A DNA stretch of 5,588 nt from assembly GCA_018678395.1 (NCBI GenBank), contig JAHHMJ010000329.1, forward strand, positions 1-5,588, given 5' to 3'. The translations under genes and the position numbers were made by a program. This document shows, one piece after another, positions 1-5,139 of the stretch. A model generated the notes under the pieces. The model saw only the letters and a program-made list of their open reading frames with translations, did no database searches and was not told where the DNA came from. Source of the stretch: Gemmatimonadota bacterium. Lineage in GTDB: Bacteria > Gemmatimonadota > Gemmatimonadetes > Longimicrobiales > Gaopeijiaceae. The stretch's first letter is position 1. Each line of letters starts with the position of its first letter.

Positions 1-810
1 CCACTGCACCGTCAACTCCTGCCGCCCACCCTCACGCAGGGACAGGATGGTGAGATGTGAAGCGTCCAGCACGGTGGGGCCGCTGTAGCCCCGGTGGGTG
101 AAGAGAAAGCCGCCGTGGGTCGAGAAGCGCGGTCGCGCTCCCGGCGCCTGGACGGTGACCTCCAGCGAGACGCCGGCCAGTTCGGCGTGGGCGTCGGGTC
201 CGGTCAGCGGGGTCAGCGCCGGGTACGGCTCGTGGACGCGGTGCCCCAATGCCTCCATCCAACGCAGGCCGGCCCCGTCGCTTCCGGTCTTCGGCACCGA
301 GAGCCCACCGGTGGCGACGACCACCCGGTCCACCGCGACGGTCTCCCCACCGGAGAGGTGGATACGCCAGCGCGCCCCCGGACCCGGCGGAGGTCGAAGC
401 CCGTCGACGCGCACACCGAACCGCAGCTCCGCACCGGCCTCCGCGGCGGCCGCGACCAGCCGGTCTCGGACGTCGCGCGCTCGGTTCGACACGGGGAAGA
501 GCTTCCCGGTCTCCGGCTCCAGGCGCAGCGCGATACCGAGCTCGTCCTCGAAGAACGCGCGCTGTTCAGCCAGCGGCCACGAGCGCAGGATGCGGCGCAG
601 CGCGCGGGGTGAGGATCCGGTCACGTAGCGCTCCGGCATGGCGACCGAGGGCAGCACGTTGCACCGCCCGCCACCGCTGATGAGGATCTTCCGTCCGCCG
701 TCCGCCGTGGACTCGAACACCGTGACCTCGGCTCCGCCCGCGGCCGCGAACCGGGCCGCCATCAGTCCCCCCGCGCCCGCGCCCACGACCCCCACTCGGG
801 GACGCCGCAT
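1..810 (-). CDS. HI0933/BaiN-family FAD-dependent oxidoreductase, C-terminal part off the left edge
   Basis: This is a soluble flavoprotein of the HI0933/YhiN/BaiN family. Members bind FAD, but most have no settled substrate; BaiN of Clostridium scindens is reported to act on bile-acid intermediates. I translated 270 codons in an open frame to the window edge; the family usually has about 390-420 residues, so roughly the last third is missing. Visible motifs are the dinucleotide-binding GAGAGG at residues 10-15, an acidic E33 closing the Rossmann unit, the family hallmark SGGGRCN at 45-51, ATGGLSVPKTGSDG at 166-179, and FLFTHRGYSGP at 235-245. It is the third gene of a leftward cluster, 10 bases after the small membrane protein. 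The ATG at 810 places the FAD motif at the usual distance. An in-frame GTG at 819 is an alternative and has a GGAAG about 10 bases upstream. The family call is firm; the substrate is unknown. Confidence 0.93.
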   Translation of the reverse strand, partial: MRRPRVGVVGAGAGGLMAARFAAAGGAEVTVFESTADGGRKILISGGGRCNVLPSVAMPERYVTGSSPRALRRILRSWPLAEQRAFFEDELGIALRLEPETGKLFPVSNRARDVRDRLVAAAAEAGAELRFGVRVDGLRPPPGPGARWRIHLSGGETVAVDRVVVATGGLSVPKTGSDGAGLRWMEALGHRVHEPYPALTPLTGPDAHAELAGVSLEVTVQAPGARPRFSTHGGFLFTHRGYSGPTVLDASHLTILSLREGGRQELTVQW

Positions 811-820
811 TCTGGTCACG

Positions 821-1015
821 TCAGCGGAGCTTCCAGGCGAAGAACCCGAGACCGCCGCCGAAGACCAGGCCCGGCCAACTGGCCACCAGCCATCCCACGC
901 CGGCCCCGAGGGCCGTCAGACCCCACCACGGTATCGGGATCCGGCGAGGCGGTCGGCGCCGGGGGCCGCCGGACCCGGATCCGGAGTGGGAATCGGAGGG
1001 GGGTCCGTCCGTCAT
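821..1015 (-). CDS. Small membrane protein of unknown function, translationally coupled to mtgA
   Basis: This is a 64-residue protein I do not recognise. Residues 1-27 form a polar tail rich in Gly, Ser, Pro and Arg, including a basic patch RRRPPRR at 19-25. Residues about 29-62 are hydrophobic, with two tryptophans at the start and glycine-rich spacing (LGAGVGWLVASW, then LVFGGGLGFFAW), and the protein ends in KLR. This fits one long or two short membrane helices, with the basic tail probably cytoplasmic. The start is well defined. ATG 1015-1013 overlaps the mtgA stop as ATGA, and GGGAGG lies six bases upstream inside the last mtgA codons. A longer reading from 1057 is possible but would run 14 codons through mtgA with no advantage. 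The glycine pattern loosely recalls AtpZ/AtpI-type small proteins, but nothing is specific enough to name it. Placement suggests an envelope role, which is inference. Confidence 0.72.
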   Translation of the reverse strand: MTDGPPSDSHSGSGSGGPRRRPPRRIPIPWWGLTALGAGVGWLVASWPGLVFGGGLGFFAWKLR

Positions 1016-1779
1016 GATGCGCCTCCCATGAGACCGAGGATGCGGTCCCGGCGCCACGCCATCTCGCCGGGATTCCGTTCGGGGTTCGACGTGAGCGGGT
1101 GGGGCAGGATCGCGGCGAGCGTCGCCGCCTGTCGGCGATCCAGGCGCGAGGACCCCACGCCGAAGTAGTGGCGGCTCGCCGCCTCGACGCCGAAGATGCC
1201 CGGGCCGAACTCGGCCGTATTGAGATAGAGTTCCAGAATGCGGTCCTTGTCGAGAAAGCGCTCGAGGCGCCGTGCGACGACGAACTCCCCGGCCTTCCGC
1301 CGCAGCGTCCGTTCCGGCGTGAAGTAGAGGTTCTTGGCGAGCTGCTGCGTCAGGGTGCTGCGCCCCTTGATCTCGCCACGATCACGGAAAGCCCGGACCA
1401 CCGCCCGGGCAACCGCCACCCAGTCCATGGGGTGCGCCCAGGAAAACGGCGGTTCACCATCGTAGCCGACCTCCTCCGCCACGGCCTCCCAGTCGACGCC
1501 CTGATGGGCACGGAAGCGCTGATCCTCGGCCAGAATCACGGCGCGCGGGATCTCGGGCGACATCCGGGCCAGCGGCACCCAGTCGTATTCGATGCCGAGG
1601 TCGGCGCCCTGTTCGGCGGCCTGCTCGATGCGATACTTCATGAAGGATGTGCGCTCCGGGTCCCTCCAGCGCCAGCTCAGCGGCCACGGGAGCAGCAGCC
1701 ACGCCAGCATCGGCACGCCGATCCCGATCACCAGCCCCCACCGGAGCCCCCGTTTGAACCGTCCCGCCCAGCGTTTCAT
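1012..1779 (-). CDS. mtgA: Monofunctional biosynthetic peptidoglycan glycosyltransferase MtgA
   Basis: MtgA is a GT51 enzyme that polymerises lipid II into glycan strands at the outer face of the inner membrane. It has no transpeptidase domain. The 255 residues start with a basic segment and a membrane anchor at about 13-34. The GT51 motifs follow in order: EDQRFRAHQG at 85-94 with the expected catalytic E85; KGRSTLTQQLAKN at 138-150; RKAGE at 161-165 with the expected second catalytic E165; and ILELYLN at 181-187, followed by FGPGIFGVEAASRHYFG. Length and the lack of anything C-terminal fit MtgA rather than a bifunctional PBP. Two oddities stand out. Motif II reads GRST where GGST or GAST is usual, and the stretch between motifs I and II looks about 20 residues longer than normal. 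It heads a leftward cluster, overlaps the next gene by four bases, and lies 30 bases from the divergent exchanger gene. No clear Shine-Dalgarno precedes its ATG. Confidence 0.95.
   Translation of the reverse strand: MKRWAGRFKRGLRWGLVIGIGVPMLAWLLLPWPLSWRWRDPERTSFMKYRIEQAAEQGADLGIEYDWVPLARMSPEIPRAVILAEDQRFRAHQGVDWEAVAEEVGYDGEPPFSWAHPMDWVAVARAVVRAFRDRGEIKGRSTLTQQLAKNLYFTPERTLRRKAGEFVVARRLERFLDKDRILELYLNTAEFGPGIFGVEAASRHYFGVGSSRLDRRQAATLAAILPHPLTSNPERNPGEMAWRRDRILGLMGGAS
1022..1027 (-). promoter_or_regulatory. Strong Shine-Dalgarno site for the small membrane protein
   Basis: On the minus strand GGGAGG is followed by a six-base spacer (CGCATC) and then ATG at 1015. It is encoded within the Met-Gly-Gly end of mtgA. 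It is the best ribosome-binding site I found in the window, and it fixes the start of the downstream 64-residue protein at the ATGA overlap. Confidence 0.75.
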
Positions 1780-1809
1780 GCCGGGGAATCTATCGGGATT
1801 CGCGCGATC

Positions 1810-2931
1810 GTGACGGGCTCGCCTGTACTCGGTGATGCGCTCGCGGCGCTCCTCGGGCTCATCGGGCTCACCATCGGGGCGGAGTTGATGGTGCGCGGTG
1901 CATCGCGAATCGCCGGGCGCACAGGCATCCCACCACTCGTGATCGGGCTCACCGTGGTGGCCCTCGGCACGTCGGCGCCGGAAATCGCAGTCAGCATCGA
2001 GGCCGCGATGATGGGCCGCGAGAGCGTGGCGCTAGGCAACGTGGTGGGCAGCAACATCTTCAACGTGCTCGTCATCCTGGGGCTCGCCGCCCTCGCCGCC
2101 CCCCTGGCCGTGGGCAGTCAGCTCGTCCGTCTCGACGTTCCGGTCATGGTGGGCGTCTCGGCGCTGCCGCTGGTCCTAGGATTCGACCGCCTCATCTCGG
2201 TGGGCGACGGGATCTTCCTGCTGCTTCTCCTCGCGCTCTACCTGGGGCTTCTGAGTCGCGTCGCCCGCCGCGGCCTGCCCGATCCGATCGCAGTGTCCCC
2301 CTTCAAGCCTCCGGAAGGGCTGCCACCGCCCCGCAAGGCCGGCTCGATCGAGGGATCCCTGGCCATCGACTTCGGCCGGGCGGTCGCGGGTCTGGCCCTG
2401 CTCATCGTGGGCGCCGACCAGTTCGTGGGCGGAGCGACGGGGATCGCGCGGGCGGCGGGGATCAGTGAACTGGTGATCGGACTCACGCTGGTCGCGGCAG
2501 GCACCTCGATGCCGGAGCTGGCGACGTCGGTGCTCGCCACCCTGCGCGGCGAGCGGGACCTGGCGGTGGGCAACGTCGTCGGAAGCAACGTGTTCAACGT
2601 GCTCGCGGTGCTGGGTGCCGGGGCGGCGGCCAGTGGCGGCATCGAAGTCCCCGCCGGCGTGCTGCTCTTCGACTTCCCGGTGATGCTCGCCGTCGGGCTG
2701 GTCTGCCTGCCCGTGTTCCTGTCCGGCTCGACGATCACGCGCTGGGAAGGCGGGATGCTGGTCTTCTACTACGCCCTGTACGTCGTCTACCTCGGCCTCA
2801 ACACCACGGAGCACCGGTACCAGGAGGAGTTCGGCGTCGCGGTGCTCGGCGTCGTGCTCCCGCTCACGGTCATCCTGGCGGCGGCGCTGTGGAGCCACGG
2901 CGGCGAGCGACGGTCGGCCGAAACCGGTTGA
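1810..2931 (+). CDS. CaCA-family sodium/calcium (YrbG-like) exchanger
   Basis: This is an inner-membrane cation antiporter of the Ca2+/cation antiporter superfamily, which typically exports Ca2+ in exchange for Na+ or H+. The 373 residues contain the two alpha-repeats of inverted topology. Alpha-1 has GTSAPE at 53-58 and GNVVGSNIFN at 76-85; alpha-2 has GTSMPE at 231-236 and GNVVGSNVFN at 254-263. The spacing from the acidic residue (E58, E236) to the last Asn (N85, N263) is 27 in both. A hydrophilic loop at about 150-186, rich in Pro and charged residues, separates the halves. About ten helices plus an extra C-terminal one (about 342-361) can be drawn. The frame is open far upstream through the antisense of mtgA, but the exchanger homology begins just after GTG 1810, which I take as the start. 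A GGGA lies 11 bases before it. The alpha-repeats also share a 13-base identity at 2059-2071 and 2593-2605. The transported ions cannot be told from sequence alone. Confidence 0.92.
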   Translation: MTGSPVLGDALAALLGLIGLTIGAELMVRGASRIAGRTGIPPLVIGLTVVALGTSAPEIAVSIEAAMMGRESVALGNVVGSNIFNVLVILGLAALAAPLAVGSQLVRLDVPVMVGVSALPLVLGFDRLISVGDGIFLLLLLALYLGLLSRVARRGLPDPIAVSPFKPPEGLPPPRKAGSIEGSLAIDFGRAVAGLALLIVGADQFVGGATGIARAAGISELVIGLTLVAAGTSMPELATSVLATLRGERDLAVGNVVGSNVFNVLAVLGAGAAASGGIEVPAGVLLFDFPVMLAVGLVCLPVFLSGSTITRWEGGMLVFYYALYVVYLGLNTTEHRYQEEFGVAVLGVVLPLTVILAAALWSHGGERRSAETG

Positions 2932-2940
2932 CCGGCTTCG
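2919..2940. terminator. Candidate convergent hairpin terminator between the exchanger and UMF1 transporter
   Basis: The segment folds as CGAA-A-CCGG, loop TTGA, CCGG-C-TTCG. Read from the plus strand it has one A-C mismatch; read from the minus strand that position becomes a G-U pair, giving an unbroken 9-bp stem. The exchanger's TGA stop lies in the loop. The hairpin starts 18 bases past the minus-strand transporter stop. No T-tract follows on either side, so intrinsic termination is uncertain, but the site is where a shared terminator for converging genes would be expected. Confidence 0.4.
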
Positions 2941-2958
2941 TCCCGGCCCCGCTCGCGC

Positions 2959-4245
2959 TCACCCCTCCAGAGCCCGCGCCTTTCCTTCGGCCTCGTCCAC
3001 GGTGGTGAGCAGAAGTCCTCCGATGACGAAGAAGATCAGGATCGTCGCCATCCCCACGCGCTGCGACTGGAAGGCCTCGGTCACGATCCCCAGCAGGAGC
3101 GGTCCCATGAAGGCGATTGCCTTCCCCGAGAAGGCGAAGAAGCCGTAGAACTCGGTCTCCTTCGCCGCGGGAACGAACCGACCCAGCAGCGAGCGACTCG
3201 CCGCCTGATTGGGACCGACGAAGATCCCGACCCAGAGGCCGGCCAGGTACAAGCTCGTCTTGGAGTCCGCACCCACCGCCCAGATGCCTCCGATCATGAG
3301 GCCGGCGAGCGTCACGAAGAGCGTGCGCTTGCCCCCGAGGCGGTCGTCGAGGAAGCCCATGGCGAACGCACCGAGGCCCGCCGTGACGTTGAGCGCCAGG
3401 CCCCAGTACATGACCTCGGTGAGCGTGAAGCCGAAGGTCTCGGCGGCGAAGATGGGACCGAAGGCGAAGATGGTCACGAGGCCGTCGTTGTAGACCATGC
3501 GCGCCACCAGCAGCCGGAAGATCTGCCGATAGCGGCGGATCTCCCCGAAGGTCCGCCGCAGCTGCTCCATCGCCTCGACCACGGTGCGGCCCAGAGGGGG
3601 ACGCGGCTCGGTGCGGGCCGGCTCCCGGACCCACGCGAACATCGGAATCGCGAGGACCCCGAACCAGATGGCGACGAGAACCGTCGTCGCGCGCACGTGC
3701 TGGCCCGACGCGGCGTCCAGTCCGAAGGGCGGTGTCTCCGGCAGGACGAACACGAAGAGCGCGACCGCCATCGCGAGCAGCCCTCCGAGGTATCCGAGCG
3801 CCCACCCGAATCCCGAGACCCGACCGATGCGCTCGGGCGGGGCGATCTCGGGCAGGTACGAGTTGTAGAACACGCCGCACAACTCGTAGGCGATGTTGCT
3901 CACCACGAAGATGGTGAGCGCCAGCGTGACCTCACCGGGTCCGGGTAGAGCCAGCGCGGCCACCCCCACGACCGTGATTCCCGTGGTGGTGAGCAGGAGT
4001 GGACGCCGCAGACCTCCGCGATCGGCCAGCGCCCCGAGCACGGGAGAGAGGAGAGCGACCACGACGGCCGTCACCGTGACACCACGCGACCACAGGGCCG
4101 TCCCCGTGATCCCGTCGGGGGCGATCTCCTGGGTGAAGTAGACCGCGTAGATGAAGGTGACGATCAGCGTGGTGTACGCCGAGTTCGCGAAGTCGTAGAG
4201 GGCCCACCCCCACACGGCCTTCCGGTCGTCGGGTCTCGAGGTCAT
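2959..4245 (-). CDS. UMF1/Atg22-type MFS transporter
   Basis: This is an integral membrane transporter of the UMF1 branch of the major facilitator superfamily, related to the yeast vacuolar effluxer Atg22. Bacterial substrates are mostly unknown; the eukaryotic relative is tied to amino-acid efflux. The 428 residues fit a 12-helix MFS protein. Diagnostic segments are WALYDFANSAY at 14-24, which opens helix 1, FYNSYLPEI at 126-134, a soluble stretch of about 207-240 between the two six-helix halves, FLDDRLGGKR at 298-307, GPNQAASRSLLGRFVP at 344-359 and FYGFFAFSGKAIAFMGP at 366-382. The protein ends in a short charged tail after helix 12. ATG 4245 gives the usual short polar leader before the DFANSAY helix; only a weak AAGG lies upstream. 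It converges on the exchanger gene with 27 bases between stop codons and diverges from the dehydrogenase gene. It appears complete and intact. Confidence 0.93.
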   Translation of the reverse strand: MTSRPDDRKAVWGWALYDFANSAYTTLIVTFIYAVYFTQEIAPDGITGTALWSRGVTVTAVVVALLSPVLGALADRGGLRRPLLLTTTGITVVGVAALALPGPGEVTLALTIFVVSNIAYELCGVFYNSYLPEIAPPERIGRVSGFGWALGYLGGLLAMAVALFVFVLPETPPFGLDAASGQHVRATTVLVAIWFGVLAIPMFAWVREPARTEPRPPLGRTVVEAMEQLRRTFGEIRRYRQIFRLLVARMVYNDGLVTIFAFGPIFAAETFGFTLTEVMYWGLALNVTAGLGAFAMGFLDDRLGGKRTLFVTLAGLMIGGIWAVGADSKTSLYLAGLWVGIFVGPNQAASRSLLGRFVPAAKETEFYGFFAFSGKAIAFMGPLLLGIVTEAFQSQRVGMATILIFFVIGGLLLTTVDEAEGKARALEG

Positions 4246-4275
4246 CGGCGCACCGGCCTTCGGGCGTGCGGGGAT

Positions 4276-4304
4276 TTGGCGTGCAGTCGACGGCCCCGTA
4301 TTCT
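4276..4304 (+). promoter_or_regulatory. Candidate sigma70-type promoter for the YdfG-like dehydrogenase
   Basis: TTGGCG (4276-4281) and TATTCT (4299-4304) are separated by exactly 17 bases and each matches the consensus hexamer at four of six positions. This is an AT-enriched patch in an otherwise very GC-rich sequence. Transcription from it would begin about 4311-4313, essentially at the ATG, so the mRNA could be leaderless. The AGGGG at 4305-4309 sits only three bases from the ATG, too close for a normal Shine-Dalgarno. The call assumes consensus housekeeping promoter rules hold in this organism. Confidence 0.42.
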
Positions 4305-4306
4305 AG
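4301..4306 (-). promoter_or_regulatory. Candidate -10 element for the UMF1 transporter, overlapping the divergent -10
   Basis: On the minus strand this hexamer reads TAGAAT, five of six matches to the consensus -10. It overlaps four bases of the plus-strand -10. Transcription would begin near 4294, leaving a leader of about 50 bases before ATG 4245. I found no good -35 at 16-18 bases upstream, so the minus-strand promoter is less certain than the plus-strand one. Confidence 0.33.
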
Positions 4307-4312
4307 GGGTCC

Positions 4313-5095
4313 ATGACCGAGAACCGCATCCAGGGACGGACCGTCCTCGTGACCGGCGCCACCGCCGGCATCGGCGAAGCCTGTGCGCGAGCCTTCGCCG
4401 CGCGGGGTGCGCGGGTCGTCATCACCGGCCGTCGCACCGAGCGCCTGGAGGCCCTGGCCGCCGAACTACGCGGTGATGCCGGCGCCGACGTGCGCACCGC
4501 CGCCCTCGACGTGCGCGATCGCGCGGCCGTCGACGACCTCCGAGACACGCTCACCGATGAGGGCTTCGTGCCCGACGTCATCGTCAACAACGCCGGCAAG
4601 GCGCGAGGTCTGGACCCGACGCACGCGGGGGACCCGGACGATTGGGACGAGATGATCGACACCAACGTCAAGGGGCTCCTCTGGGTGACCCGGGCGTTCC
4701 TGCCGGCGATGGTCGAGGCGAACCGCGGTCACGTGGTGAACATCGGCAGTACCGCTGGACGCTGGGTCTACCCGAACGGCAACGTCTACTGCGGGACCAA
4801 GTACGCCGTGAAGGCCATCAGCGAGGGCATCAACGTCGACCTCGCGGGCACCCGAGTCCGGGTGTCCAGCGTCGATCCGGGGTTGGTGGAGACGGAGTTC
4901 AGCGAGGTCCGCTTCCACGGAGACACGGACCGGGCGGCCGGTGTCTACCAGGGCTACGCGCCGCTTCGAGCGGAGGATGTGGCGGATGCCGTGATCTACG
5001 TCGTCAACGCGCCCGAGCACGTCGACATCTTCAATCTGGTCATCATGCCCACCGACCAACGCCACTCCATGATCGTCCACAAGGAGCTGGACTGA
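4313..5095 (+). CDS. YdfG-like short-chain dehydrogenase (NADP-dependent 3-hydroxy acid dehydrogenase type)
   Basis: This is a cytoplasmic classical SDR. The YdfG group oxidises L-serine, L-allo-threonine and other 3-hydroxy acids, and in some settings reduces malonic semialdehyde to 3-hydroxypropionate. All SDR landmarks are present in 260 residues: TGATAGIG at 14-21 binding the cofactor, R40-R41 after the second strand favouring NADP(H), LDVRDR at 65-70, NNAG at 92-95, catalytic N118, S146, Y159 and K163 (YCGTK), and DPGLVETEF at 188-196. Family-specific stretches include MIDTNVKGL, GHVVNIGSTAGRW and a C-terminal MPTDQR, resembling YdfG as I recall it. The ATG at 4313 puts the glycine motif at the normal distance. 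It diverges from the UMF1 transporter gene and precedes a second MFS gene by 44 bases. SDR membership is certain; the subgroup is likely; the true substrate is inferred. Confidence 0.94.
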   Translation: MTENRIQGRTVLVTGATAGIGEACARAFAARGARVVITGRRTERLEALAAELRGDAGADVRTAALDVRDRAAVDDLRDTLTDEGFVPDVIVNNAGKARGLDPTHAGDPDDWDEMIDTNVKGLLWVTRAFLPAMVEANRGHVVNIGSTAGRWVYPNGNVYCGTKYAVKAISEGINVDLAGTRVRVSSVDPGLVETEFSEVRFHGDTDRAAGVYQGYAPLRAEDVADAVIYVVNAPEHVDIFNLVIMPTDQRHSMIVHKELD

Positions 5096-5096
5096 G

Positions 5097-5121
5097 GCGG
5101 GTGGGCAGCGCCCCGCCCCGC
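5097..5121 (+). terminator. GC-only hairpin after the dehydrogenase gene; weak terminator candidate
   Basis: Just past the dehydrogenase stop, GCGGG (5097-5101) can pair with CCCGC (5117-5121), and GGGC (5103-5106) with GCCC (5110-5113), around an AGC loop. This gives nine G-C pairs with a small asymmetric internal loop. There is no T-tract and the area is nearly all G and C, where chance pairing is common. It may slow or end transcription before the MFS gene at 5140, stabilise the 3' end, or mean nothing. Confidence 0.27.
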
Positions 5122-5139
5122 GCCCCGGCCCCGTAACGA

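Noticed and set aside
94..680. Three overlapping plus-strand open frames across the left end
   Set aside because: They are shadows of the minus-strand flavoprotein, which shows all its family motifs; their translations are Arg/Pro/Ala-rich with no recognisable domain.
1016..1057. Upstream ATG at 1057 that would add 14 residues to the small membrane protein
   Set aside because: It would lie well inside mtgA; the ATG at 1015 has a strong, correctly spaced Shine-Dalgarno and the ATGA overlap typical of coupling.
1099..1809. Long open extension upstream of the exchanger in the same frame, giving a possible 610-residue protein
   Set aside because: This part is antisense to mtgA, whose GT51 motifs are unmistakable. 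The extension's translation has the Arg/His/Pro-rich composition typical of GC-rich antisense frames, and the exchanger homology starts only after 1810.
2176..2898. A 240-residue minus-strand open frame opposite the exchanger
   Set aside because: The opposite strand encodes clear alpha-repeats; the antisense product is extremely rich in Arg, Asp, Gln and His with no domain pattern.
2870..3880. A 336-residue minus-strand open frame overlapping the UMF1 gene in another frame
   Set aside because: The UMF1 frame holds the DFANSAY and SGKA signatures and membrane helices; the alternative is Arg/Gly-rich and low in hydrophobic helices.
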